A program made the position numbers and the translations under genes. A DNA stretch of 64,000 nt from NCBI GenBank assembly GCA_000016765.1, contig CP000699.1, positions 4,157,501-4,221,500 on the forward strand, in the 5' to 3' direction. The stretch is from Rhizorhabdus wittichii RW1 (GTDB taxonomy: Bacteria; Pseudomonadota; Alphaproteobacteria; Sphingomonadales; Sphingomonadaceae). A model generated the notes under the pieces. That model was given only the letters and a program-made list of their open reading frames with translations. It did not search any database and was not told the origin of the DNA. Shown here piece by piece: positions 1-7,645 of the stretch (position 1 is its first letter; every line of letters starts with the position of its first letter).

Positions 1-717
1 GAGGAGCAGCAGATCGACATCCTCTGCCTGCAGGAGACCAAGGTCCGCGACGACACCTTCCCGTTCGGGATGTTCCGCGATCTCGGCTATGATCATTTCG
101 AGATCAACGGCCAGCCGATGCACCATGGCGTCGCGATCATCTCGAAGCTGCCGCTGCATGACCATGGCCGGCACGACTGGCAGGACAATGGCGAGGCGCG
201 CCATGTCGGGGTGCGGCTCGATTGCGGCATCCGGCTGGAGAATGTCTATGTGCCCGCGGGCGGCGACATCGCCGATCGCGAGGTCAATCCGAAGTTCGGG
301 CAGAAGCTCGACTTCCTCGGCCGCATGATCCGCTGGTCGGAGGAGCTCAGGGAGCCGACGCTGCTGGTCGGCGACTTCAACATCGCCCCGCTCGAATGCG
401 ACGTGTGGAGCCACAAGCAGCTGCTCGACGTCGTCAGCCACACGCCGATCGAGGTCGAGACGCTCGGCCGGCTCCAGGCGAGCCACGACTGGGTCGACCT
501 CGGCCGCAGCTTCGTGCCGCCGCCGGCGCGGCTCTACACCTGGTGGAGCTATCGCGCGCAGGACTGGGCGGCGTCCGATCGCGGCCGGCGGCTCGACCAT
601 ATGTGGGCCAGCCCCGAGGTCGCGAAGCTCGCCACCAACCATTATGTCTGCGAGCCGTGCCGGTCGTGGATCAGGCCGTCCGACCATATCCCCCTGATCA
701 CCGAGCTCGACGTGTGA
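1..717 (+). CDS. xth: Exodeoxyribonuclease III (5' end outside window)
   Basis: Base-excision-repair enzyme of the exonuclease III/AP endonuclease family, which cuts DNA at abasic sites and degrades 3' ends. The frame is open from base 1, so 238 residues are visible and roughly 20-30 N-terminal residues lie upstream, judging from the usual ~265-residue length. Family motifs are in order: LCLQETK (metal-binding Glu), [14 protein letters not shown] and the C-terminal SDHIPL (catalytic Asp-His). The stop overlaps the GTG start of ribA (GTGA), so the two are probably translationally coupled. Confidence 0.93.
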   Translation, partial: EEQQIDILCLQETKVRDDTFPFGMFRDLGYDHFEINGQPMHHGVAIISKLPLHDHGRHDWQDNGEARHVGVRLDCGIRLENVYVPAGGDIADREVNPKFGQKLDFLGRMIRWSEELREPTLLVGDFNIAPLECDVWSHKQLLDVVSHTPIEVETLGRLQASHDWVDLGRSFVPPPARLYTWWSYRAQDWAASDRGRRLDHMWASPEVAKLATNHYVCEPCRSWIRPSDHIPLITELDV

Positions 718-1775
718 GCGGCGCGCGGACGGCGGCGCGCGCGATCGACGCGCTCAAGCGGGGCTGGCCGGTCGCGGTGACGGCGGGCGACGGGCGGCTG
801 GTCGTGCTCGCGATCGAGACCGCCAACGACGTGACCCTCGCCGATTTCGACGGCTCGGCTCCCGCCGACGTGCTGCTGTCGGCGGCGCGCGCGGTGACCC
901 TCAACCTCGCCAACCAGCGCGAGGCGGCGAGCCCGGCCTGCCCGGCGCTGGTCGAGCGGGTGCCGTGGATCGACCTGCCGACCGCCGTCGCGCTCGCCGA
1001 TCCGGTGCGCGACCTGGCGACGCCGCTCAAGGGGCCGTTCCGCGCTAAGGCGGTCGCGGCGCCGCAGGCCGCCGCCGCGGCGCTGCGTCTCGCCCGGCTC
1101 TCCGGGCTGCTGCCGGCGCTGTTCGTCCGCGCCGACGGCCCGGTCGAGGCCGAGGTCGCGGCGGACGCGCTCGACGATTATGAGGACCCGGCGCATCTCG
1201 TCATCGCCTCGCAGGCGCGGCTGCCGGTCGCGGTCAGCGAGAAGGCCGAGATCGTCGCCTTCCGCCATGTCGCCGACGCCGCCGAGCATGTCGCGCTGAT
1301 CATCGGCACGCCGGACGGCACCCCGCCGCTGGTCCGGCTGCACAGCGAATGCCTGACCGGCGACGTGCTCGGATCGCTCAAATGCGATTGCGGGCCGCAG
1401 CTCGCGGGCGCGCTGACCGCGATGACCCAGGCGAACTGGGGCATATTGCTCTACCTGCGCCAGGAAGGGCGCGGCATCGGCCTGATCAACAAGCTGCGCG
1501 CCTATGCCTTGCAGGACCAGGGCTTCGACACGGTCGACGCCAATCTCCGCCTCGGCTTCGGCGTCGACGAGCGCGACTTCCGGGTGGCGGCGCGGATGCT
1601 GTCGCTGCTCGGCCAGGCCGAGGTGCGGCTGATGACCAACAATCCGCAGAAGGTCGAGGGGCTCGAGGCGGCCGGCATCCGCGTCGCCGAGCGGGTGCCG
1701 CACCGGATGGGCGAGAACCCGCACAACAGCGCCTATCTGGCGACCAAGCGCGACCGCACCGGCCACAAGCTGTGA
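714..1775 (+). CDS. ribA: GTP cyclohydrolase II with degenerate RibB-like N-terminal domain
   Basis: First step of riboflavin synthesis: GTP to 2,5-diamino-6-ribosylamino-pyrimidinone phosphate. The GTG start at 714 overlaps the xth stop and gives 353 residues, against about 200 for a stand-alone enzyme. The C-terminal half carries the zinc ligands C213, C224 and C226 (C-x10-C-x-C) and the QEGRGIGL catalytic loop around R253. Residues 1-140 resemble a 3,4-dihydroxy-2-butanone-4-phosphate synthase fold ([11 protein letters not shown] near the start, [15 protein letters not shown] later) but lack the acidic DDEDRENEGDL catalytic segment, so this half is probably not a working RibB. The stop overlaps the next gene's start. 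Confidence 0.93.
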   Translation: MSGARTAARAIDALKRGWPVAVTAGDGRLVVLAIETANDVTLADFDGSAPADVLLSAARAVTLNLANQREAASPACPALVERVPWIDLPTAVALADPVRDLATPLKGPFRAKAVAAPQAAAAALRLARLSGLLPALFVRADGPVEAEVAADALDDYEDPAHLVIASQARLPVAVSEKAEIVAFRHVADAAEHVALIIGTPDGTPPLVRLHSECLTGDVLGSLKCDCGPQLAGALTAMTQANWGILLYLRQEGRGIGLINKLRAYALQDQGFDTVDANLRLGFGVDERDFRVAARMLSLLGQAEVRLMTNNPQKVEGLEAAGIRVAERVPHRMGENPHNSAYLATKRDRTGHKL

Positions 1776-2278
1776 GCGGCGTCCGCGTCGATAGCGCGGC
1801 GCTGACCCTCATCGGGCCCGACGGACGGACGATCCCCTGCGCGATCGGCCGTTCGGGCGCCTGCCCGGCCGGGGAGAAGCGCGAAGGCGACGGCAGGACG
1901 CCGCTCGGCCGCTGGCCGATCCGAACCGTGCTGTTCCGCCCTGGCCATGCGGCGCCGCCCGCCGGGATGACGCTGCCGTGGCGCTGGGTACGGCCCGACG
2001 ACGGCTGGTCGGACGATCCCGCCGATCCCGCCTACAACCGCCCGGTGCGGCACCCCCATGGATATTCGGCCGAGCGGCTGGTGCGCGACGACGGCGCCTA
2101 TGACGTGATCGTCGTGCTGGGCCACAACGACGCGCCGCCGGTGCCGGGCATGGGCAGCGCGGTGTTCCTCCATTGCAGCGAGGGGCGTCCGACCGCCGGG
2201 TGCGTGGCGGTGGAGAAGGATGCGTTGCTGGCGGTGTTGCCGCAGCTTCGGCCGGGCGATGCGGTGGAGATCGTGTGA
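1772..2278 (+). CDS. L,D-transpeptidase (YkuD-type) family protein
   Basis: Small YkuD-domain protein of 168 residues; the family makes 3-3 cross-links in peptidoglycan or attaches proteins to it. The GTG start at 1772 sits inside the ribA stop (GTGA). H134 and the likely catalytic C144 lie in [16 protein letters not shown]. The usual S/T-H-G-C is replaced by T-A-G-C, a variant found in a YkuD subgroup, so activity is likely but unproven. I see no signal peptide, which leaves the export route unclear. It is the last gene of the xth-ribA unit and is followed by an intergenic palindrome. Confidence 0.8.
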   Translation: MSGVRVDSAALTLIGPDGRTIPCAIGRSGACPAGEKREGDGRTPLGRWPIRTVLFRPGHAAPPAGMTLPWRWVRPDDGWSDDPADPAYNRPVRHPHGYSAERLVRDDGAYDVIVVLGHNDAPPVPGMGSAVFLHCSEGRPTAGCVAVEKDALLAVLPQLRPGDAVEIV

Positions 2279-2288
2279 AGTGCTATAA

Positions 2289-2434
2289 GCCCCTCCCTGC
2301 AAGGGAGGGGGAAGGGGTGGGTGGCGAGCGTAGCGAGCTTCCTCGTTTGTCGCGTTTAAACTCCGCCGAGGGGCGTCGAGCCCCTCGTCTCCGTACCCCA
2401 CCCCTACGCCCCTCCCCTGAAGGGGAGGGGAAGC
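2289..2434. repeat. Dispersed intergenic repeat, family A copy 1
   Basis: About 145 bp between two convergent genes. Outer arms are CCCTCCCTGCAAGGGAGGG and CCTCCCCTGAAGGGGAGG, with an inner AACTCCGCCGAGGGGC and a GTACCCCACCCC block. The same layout recurs at 16361-16506 and, in reverse orientation, at 44769-44923. No coding potential is evident; as RNA it would fold strongly and could act as a terminator for both neighbours. Confidence 0.8.
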
Positions 2435-2442
2435 TATAGGCT

Positions 2443-2853
2443 TCAACCCGTGGCGGCGATGCGTTCCTCGCACTGGCGGACGATGTCCTGCAGCTCGTCG
2501 AGGGTCTGGTCGAGCGCCTTGCGTTGCAGTTCGAGCGCGTCGATCCGTGCGCCGACGCGGGTCAGGAGCTGCCGGGTCTGCGCGAGGTGGAGCGAATCGA
2601 CGGTGTAGAGGTCGAGGAACTCCTTGATCTCGCGCAGGCTGAAGCCGAGGCGCTTGCCGCGCAGGATGAGCTGGAGCCGCGCGACCTCCCGCCGCGAATA
2701 GACGCGCATCGTGCCGACCCGCTGCGGATCGAGCAGCCCCTTGTCCTCGTAGAAGCGGATGGCGCGGGTGGTGACGCCGAGCTCGTCGGCGACATCCTGG
2801 ATGCCCTGGAGCGGCTGGCGCTCCCTGCCCGGTTCGATAGCGCGTCCCGGCAT
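2443..2853 (-). CDS. MerR family transcriptional regulator
   Basis: DNA-binding regulator of 136 residues when started at ATG 2853, five bases past the ligase stop. An in-frame ATG at 2892 would add 13 residues overlapping the ligase and is less likely. The N-terminal helix-turn-helix plus wing reads IQDVADELGVTTRAIRFYEDKGLL, followed by a long dimerisation helix. There are no conserved effector cysteines at the C-terminus, which argues against metal sensing. As last gene of the fadL-ligase operon beside beta-oxidation genes, it probably controls fatty-acid catabolism, as LiuR-type MerR proteins do for acyl-CoA pathways. Confidence 0.88.
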   Translation of the reverse strand: MPGRAIEPGRERQPLQGIQDVADELGVTTRAIRFYEDKGLLDPQRVGTMRVYSRREVARLQLILRGKRLGFSLREIKEFLDLYTVDSLHLAQTRQLLTRVGARIDALELQRKALDQTLDELQDIVRQCEERIAATG

Positions 2854-2857
2854 CGGC

Positions 2858-4573
2858 TCAGTTCGCCGCCTTCTTGGCTTCCTCGGCGACAAGCTCCTTC
2901 CTGGAGAGCTTGCCGATCAGCGTCTTGGGCAGGCTGGTGCGGATTTCGACCTCGCGCGGCATCTCGATCTTGGAGACTCGGCTTTTGAGGAATTCGAACA
3001 ATTCGTCAACGCTGGCCTGCTGGCCGGGGCGCAGCACGACGAACGCCTTGGGCGCCTGCCCGCGATAGGCGTCGGGCACGCCGATCACCACCGCCTCCAG
3101 GATCGCGGGATGCTCGTAGAGCGCCTCCTCGATCACGCGCGGATAGATGTTGTAGCCGCCGGCGATGATGACGTCCTTGATCCGGTCGACCAGGAACAGA
3201 TAGCCGTCCTCGTCGAGATAGCCGACGTCGCCGGTGCGGATCGCGCCGTCGACGAACACCTTCTCGGTCTCCTCGGGCTTGTTCCAATAGCCCTTCATGA
3301 CCTGTGGCCCGCGCGCGCAGACCTCGCCGCGCTCGCCGGTCGGCAGGATGACGTGCGGATCGTCGAGGCTGCGGATCTCCAGCACGGTGCCGGGGAAGGC
3401 CGGGCCGGCGCTGTTGTCCTTCACCGCGCCCTCGACCGGGTTGCAGGTCAGGATCGGCGAGGTCTCCGACAGGCCATAGCCCTCGACGACGCGCGCGCCG
3501 GTCAGCCGCTCGAACTCGGTGCGGACGTCGAAGGGCAGGGGGGCGCCGCCCGACACGCAATAGTCGAGATCGTCGAAATGGATCGCCTGGCTGGCGGCCG
3601 CCTTGTTGATCGCGGTCAGCATGGTCGGCACCGCGAGCAGCTTGGTCGGCCGGGTGCGCTTCGCGGTCTTCAGGAACTGCTTCAGCTCGAAGCGCGGCAG
3701 CAGGATCATCTCCGCCGCGGTATCGACCGAATAGTTGAGCACCGTCGTCAGCGCGAAGACGTGGAACATCGGCAGCACGCCCATGATCCGGTCCTGCCGC
3801 GCGCCCGGCCGCTGCCCGACGTGGAGGATCATCTGGTAGCTGTTCGCGGTCAGGTTGGCGTGGCTTAGCATCGCCCCCTTGGGAACGCCGGTGGTGCCGC
3901 CGGTATATTGGAGCACCGCGACGTCGTCGGGCGACACCTCGACCGGGCGGAAGCCGCCGGAGGCGGCGCCGTCGGTCACGGTGGAGAAGGTGACGTGCCG
4001 GCCGTCGCGCGGCCATGCCGCGATCTCGCCGCGCTTGAACAGGCGATAGGCGATCGACAGCAGCGGCGGCAGGATATCGGCCATCGGGCAGACGATGATC
4101 GTCCGCAGCCCGCTCTCCTCGGCGACGGCGGCGACCTTGGCGTGGATCGAGGCGACGTCGATCACGGCCATCACGGTCGTGCCCGAATCCTGGATCTGGT
4201 GCTTCAGCTCATGCTCGACATAGAGCGGGTTGAAATTGACGATCGTCGCCCCGCAGCGCAGCGCCGCGAAATAGAGGATGACGAAATAGGGCGAGTTGGG
4301 CAGGCACAGGCCGAAGCGGATGCCCGGCCCGACGCCGATCGCCTGGAGGCCGGCCGCCGCGCGGTCGACCAGCGCGCCGATCTCGGCATAGGTCCAGTGG
4401 CGCCCGAGGAAGTCGATCGCCCGCCGCTCGCCATGGTCGCGCACCGCGGCGTCGATCAGGTCGGTGAGCAGCCGGGGCGGAATCGGCGGGGACGCTGGCA
4501 CGTCCCCGCCGCCCGGGAAGGCGGCACCGCGACCGGGGGGGATGGGGTCCGTCACGGTGCCGCTGTTCGTCAT
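2858..4573 (-). CDS. Long-chain fatty acid--CoA ligase (AMP-forming)
   Basis: Activates fatty acids to acyl-CoA with ATP through an acyl-adenylate. It has 571 residues from ATG 4573; the frame stays open far upstream, but that region is coding on the FadL frame instead. Signature motifs are the phosphate-binding loop YTGGTTGVPKG (about 223-233), GYGLSETSP, RTGDVGYLDEDGYLFLVDR with the adenylate-binding Asp, and the C-terminal lysine in LIGKLSRKEL. The order fits FadD-type ligases. It lies 17 bp after the porin gene and 4 bp before the MerR gene, so the three are probably co-transcribed. Confidence 0.93.
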   Translation of the reverse strand: MTNSGTVTDPIPPGRGAAFPGGGDVPASPPIPPRLLTDLIDAAVRDHGERRAIDFLGRHWTYAEIGALVDRAAAGLQAIGVGPGIRFGLCLPNSPYFVILYFAALRCGATIVNFNPLYVEHELKHQIQDSGTTVMAVIDVASIHAKVAAVAEESGLRTIIVCPMADILPPLLSIAYRLFKRGEIAAWPRDGRHVTFSTVTDGAASGGFRPVEVSPDDVAVLQYTGGTTGVPKGAMLSHANLTANSYQMILHVGQRPGARQDRIMGVLPMFHVFALTTVLNYSVDTAAEMILLPRFELKQFLKTAKRTRPTKLLAVPTMLTAINKAAASQAIHFDDLDYCVSGGAPLPFDVRTEFERLTGARVVEGYGLSETSPILTCNPVEGAVKDNSAGPAFPGTVLEIRSLDDPHVILPTGERGEVCARGPQVMKGYWNKPEETEKVFVDGAIRTGDVGYLDEDGYLFLVDRIKDVIIAGGYNIYPRVIEEALYEHPAILEAVVIGVPDAYRGQAPKAFVVLRPGQQASVDELFEFLKSRVSKIEMPREVEIRTSLPKTLIGKLSRKELVAEEAKKAAN

Positions 4574-4590
4574 GGTCTTGCCTTTTCCCT

Positions 4591-5901
4591 TCAGAAGCTC
4601 ATCCGGCCGCCGACGGCCAGGACGATCGCGTGGGCCCCGGTCAGCCGGCCGTCGGGCCGGATGATCGTCTGTGCCGGGGTGCCGACATAGAAGCCGCCGA
4701 GCCGATCGATCGACGCGTTCTTGAAGTCGACGTAATTGGCCGCCGCGTCCAGCGTGATCGACTCGGTGATCGCATAGGAGGTGCCGAGCGCGAAGTTGAT
4801 CCGGCTGGCGTCGGGAACGCGCGCGTCGCGGGAGCCGTCCTGGGTCGGCGTCTGGTCCCACTGCACGCCGCCGCGCATCGTCCATTGCGGGGTGACGGCA
4901 TAGTCGACGCCGCCCGCCACGCTCCAGCTGTTCTTGTAGTTCTGGTCGAGCGCGGCGTTGACCGGCGCGCCGAGGCGGATCGCGTCGAACTTCTTCCAGC
5001 CGGCGCGGACGACCTGGCCGTTCAGGGTGAGCTGGTCGCTGACGTGGATGCGCGCGCTCGCCATCGCCTGCCACGGCGTGCGGAAGCTGGCGGTGATGTC
5101 CTCGATCCGGCCGTTCTGGCCGCCGAGCGGGCCGAGCAGGCCGGCGGTGGTGATGCTGCCCTTCAGCTTGTGCTTGACCGACGACTTGTAGGAGAAGCCG
5201 AGGTCGATGATCTCGCTCGGATGGATCTGGACGCCGGCCGACCAGCCGAAGTCCCAGCCCTTGCCGCGCAGCGTCTGGTGCCCGTCGGGCAGCAGCGGCG
5301 ACAGGTTGGGCAGCGAGTTGGACAGCGACGCCTTGCTGCGCTCGATGTTCAGGCCGACGCCGATGCCGATCAGCGGCGACGGCGCAAAGGCGATCGTCGG
5401 CTGCAGGTCGATCGTCGTCAGCTTGGTCTTGTCGGCGGTGTAGCGCGCCCAGCTGTTGTTCTCGTAATTGGTCGCGAAGCTGTAGGGCGCGGTGAGCGCC
5501 AGGCCGACCGACCACTGGTCGTTGATCTTCCAGCCGACCGCGCCCGAGGGGAGGTAGCCCTTGTTGAGCGGATCGACCGAGACCTGGTTGCCGCCGACCG
5601 GCGCCGGGGCCTGTCCCGGCCGGGCGATGATCGTCCCGACGTTGCGGACCTTGCCCTTGGGCATGATCGCGCTGAAGCCGAGATAGGCGGTGCTCTTCTC
5701 GTTGCCGGCGATCGCGGCGGGATTCCACCACAGCGACTGGGCGCCCTGGTCGGCCGCCTCGCCGGAGAAGGCGCGGCCGGCGGCGACCACCGACTGTTCC
5801 TGCAGGTAGAAGGCGGAGGCGTCGGCCGCGCCCGCGCCGAGCAGCGCGATCGTCGAGGCGGCGCCCGCGAGCGCGATGCGGCGGAGATTCGAAATGGTCA
5901 T
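4591..5901 (-). CDS. FadL/OmpP1 family outer membrane long-chain fatty acid transporter
   Basis: A 436-residue beta-barrel precursor with a Sec signal peptide (RRIALAGAASTIALLGAGAADASA) and a mature N-terminus AFYLQEQSVVAAGRAFSG, close to the FadL plug start. GAQSLWWNPAAIAG is the family hallmark near residue 55. Alternating strand patterns run to a terminal aromatic (GGRMSF), as expected for BAM-assembled barrels. It should move long-chain fatty acids or similar hydrophobic compounds across the outer membrane and feed the downstream acyl-CoA ligase. Substrate range cannot be read from sequence. Confidence 0.92.
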   Translation of the reverse strand: MTISNLRRIALAGAASTIALLGAGAADASAFYLQEQSVVAAGRAFSGEAADQGAQSLWWNPAAIAGNEKSTAYLGFSAIMPKGKVRNVGTIIARPGQAPAPVGGNQVSVDPLNKGYLPSGAVGWKINDQWSVGLALTAPYSFATNYENNSWARYTADKTKLTTIDLQPTIAFAPSPLIGIGVGLNIERSKASLSNSLPNLSPLLPDGHQTLRGKGWDFGWSAGVQIHPSEIIDLGFSYKSSVKHKLKGSITTAGLLGPLGGQNGRIEDITASFRTPWQAMASARIHVSDQLTLNGQVVRAGWKKFDAIRLGAPVNAALDQNYKNSWSVAGGVDYAVTPQWTMRGGVQWDQTPTQDGSRDARVPDASRINFALGTSYAITESITLDAAANYVDFKNASIDRLGGFYVGTPAQTIIRPDGRLTGAHAIVLAVGGRMSF

Positions 5902-5935
5902 GGGATGTGTTCCTCTCTTCCCGTCCGGCGGCGCC

Positions 5936-6352
5936 TCAGCGCACGCGGGTCCAGGTCTGGTTCTTGCAAAGCGGCACGAAGATGCAGCCCCTCAGCTTCA
6001 ACGTGTTCGCATCGACGGGCGTGATCCGCGCGCCGTAGGTCTTGCCGTCCTCGGCATTGTAGATGGTGCCCTTGTCCCAGACGCCATCCTCGAAGCTGAA
6101 GCCGCCAAGGATCTGCAGACCCTTGAGCGCGCGGCCGCGCAGCTTCTCGTCCTTGTTGTTGGTGTCCTTCAGCGCGGGGTTGGCAGTGAGGCCGTCCGAG
6201 CCCAGTATCTTCCCGCATAGCGAAGCGCCGCAGCGTGTGATCTCTACGATGCCGTTGCGCGTTTCGGTTTTCCAGCGGCCGACCACTGCATCGGGACTCG
6301 CAGTGGCCGCCATCGCCAAGGCCATCAGTATCATGCTCATCGCCTCAGTCAT
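5936..6352 (-). CDS. DUF2147 family secreted protein
   Basis: Small exported protein of 138 residues from ATG 6352; in-frame ATGs at 6388 and 6340 are alternatives, and AGGAGG abuts the 6352 start. After a hydrophobic leader (MSMILMALAMAATA) comes the DUF2147 signature VVGRWKTETRNGIVEITRCGASLCGKI and a C-terminal GCIFVPLCKNQTWTRV. The four cysteines could form two disulfides in the periplasm. Function of the family is unknown, though it has a lipocalin-like look. It leads the fadL-ligase-merR operon, 34 bp before fadL, so a role beside fatty-acid uptake is suggested by position only. Confidence 0.8.
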   Translation of the reverse strand: MTEAMSMILMALAMAATASPDAVVGRWKTETRNGIVEITRCGASLCGKILGSDGLTANPALKDTNNKDEKLRGRALKGLQILGGFSFEDGVWDKGTIYNAEDGKTYGARITPVDANTLKLRGCIFVPLCKNQTWTRVR

Positions 6353-6423
6353 CCTCCTGCCAGATGCCCGATGCTGCGGCCGGGTCATCCATCACGATGC
6401 AGCATCGATTGCACAAAAAGTGG

Positions 6424-6455
6424 TTGACGTATAGGGTAATCTACATACCTTTAAG
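6424..6455 (+). promoter_or_regulatory. Candidate MerR-type promoter ahead of the thiolase gene
   Basis: TTGACG at 6424-6429 is followed by a 19-base spacer and CTTTAA (or 20 bases and TTTAAG). Spacers of 19-20 bases are typical of MerR-regulated promoters. The spacer holds an imperfect dyad AGGGTA...TACCT. It lies in the 154-bp gap between the divergent DUF2147 and thiolase genes, about 50 bp before the thiolase Shine-Dalgarno GGAGGAGAAGG. The assignment to the local MerR protein is inference. Confidence 0.4.
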
Positions 6456-6506
6456 ACAAATCATTCGCGGCTGTTGCATAAAGGTCGCGTCGGAGGAGAA
6501 GGTTCC

Positions 6507-7643
6507 ATGCCGAATGCCGTGATCGCGGGTTATGCGCGCTCGCCTTTCCATCTCGCCAACAAGGGGGAGCTGGCCCGCGTCAGGCCCGACGACCTCGCCG
6601 CCCAGGTGATTCGCGGCCTGATCGACAGGAGCGGGGTGAAGGTCGAGGACATCGAGGACGTCATTCTCGGTTGCGCCTTCCCTGAAGCCGAACAGGGACT
6701 CAACGTCGCACGGCTGATCGGGTTGCTTGCCGACCTGCCGATCAAGGTCGGCGGCATGACGGTGAACCGCTTCTGCGGCTCGTCGATGAGCTCGGTCCAC
6801 ATCGCCGCCGGCCAGATCGCGATCGGCGCGGGCGAGGTGTTCGTCTGCGCCGGGGTCGAGAGCATGAGCCGGGTGCCGATGATGGGCTACAACCCGCTGC
6901 CCAGCCCCGATCTCGCGAAGAAGCGCCCCGGCGCCTATATGTCGATGGGCGAGACGGCGGAGAATGTCGCCGGGCAATATCAGGTCCCCCGCGCCGCGCA
7001 GGAGGCCTTCGCGGTCGAGAGCCAGAAGAAGGCCGGCGCCGCCCGCGAGGCCGGCCGGCTGAAGGACGAGATCGTCCCGATCAAGACGAAGAAGGGCGTC
7101 GTCGACGTCGACGGCACGCCGCGCCCCGACACCACCGCCGAGGCGCTCGCTTCGCTCAAGCCCGCCTTCGACCAGAACGGCACGGTGACCGCAGGCACCT
7201 CCTCGCCCCTGACCGACGGCGCGGCGGCGGTGCTGGTGACGAGCGAGGATTATGCCAGGGCCAACGGCCTCACCATCCTCGCGCGGATCAGGAGCGTCGC
7301 GGTGTCGGGCTGCGAGCCGGAGATCATGGGCATCGGCCCGGTCCAGGCGACGCGCAAGGCGCTCGAACGGGCGGGGCTCGCGGTCGGCGACCTCGACGTC
7401 GTCGAGCTCAACGAGGCCTTCGCCAGCCAGGCGATCGCCTGCAGCAACGAGCTGGGTTTCAAGCCGGAGACGGTGAACCTCGACGGCGGCGCGATCGCGA
7501 TCGGCCACCCGCTCGGCGCGACCGGCGCGCGGATCGTCGGCAAGGCGGCGGCGCTGCTCAAGCGCGAGGGCGGCAAATATGCCCTCGCCACCCAGTGCAT
7601 CGGCGGCGGCCAGGGCATCGCCACCGTGCTGGAGGCGGTGTGA
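6507..7643 (+). CDS. Acetyl-CoA acyltransferase (thiolase)
   Basis: Last step of beta-oxidation: thiolytic cleavage of 3-ketoacyl-CoA to acetyl-CoA and a shortened acyl-CoA; it could also run as acetyl-CoA acetyltransferase. ATG 6507 follows a strong GGAGGAGAAGG and gives 378 residues, normal for the family. The nucleophilic C90 is in VNRFCGSSMSS, H334 in the GHPLGATGAR motif, and the second catalytic C364 in QCIGGGQG. An upstream in-frame ATG at 6474 has no ribosome-binding site. It is directly coupled to the following bifunctional gene, as in fadA-fadB type pairs. Confidence 0.95.
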   Translation: MPNAVIAGYARSPFHLANKGELARVRPDDLAAQVIRGLIDRSGVKVEDIEDVILGCAFPEAEQGLNVARLIGLLADLPIKVGGMTVNRFCGSSMSSVHIAAGQIAIGAGEVFVCAGVESMSRVPMMGYNPLPSPDLAKKRPGAYMSMGETAENVAGQYQVPRAAQEAFAVESQKKAGAAREAGRLKDEIVPIKTKKGVVDVDGTPRPDTTAEALASLKPAFDQNGTVTAGTSSPLTDGAAAVLVTSEDYARANGLTILARIRSVAVSGCEPEIMGIGPVQATRKALERAGLAVGDLDVVELNEAFASQAIACSNELGFKPETVNLDGGAIAIGHPLGATGARIVGKAAALLKREGGKYALATQCIGGGQGIATVLEAV

Positions 7644-7645
7644 CC

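Noticed and set aside
2289-2434. CRISPR-like repeats
   Set aside because: Families A-C are single intergenic palindromic units scattered through the window, without regular spacers or cas genes.
4574-5731. Upstream extension of the acyl-CoA ligase frame to 957 residues
   Set aside because: The extension runs through the FadL gene in another frame, is low-complexity, and the ligase has a good internal start at 4573.
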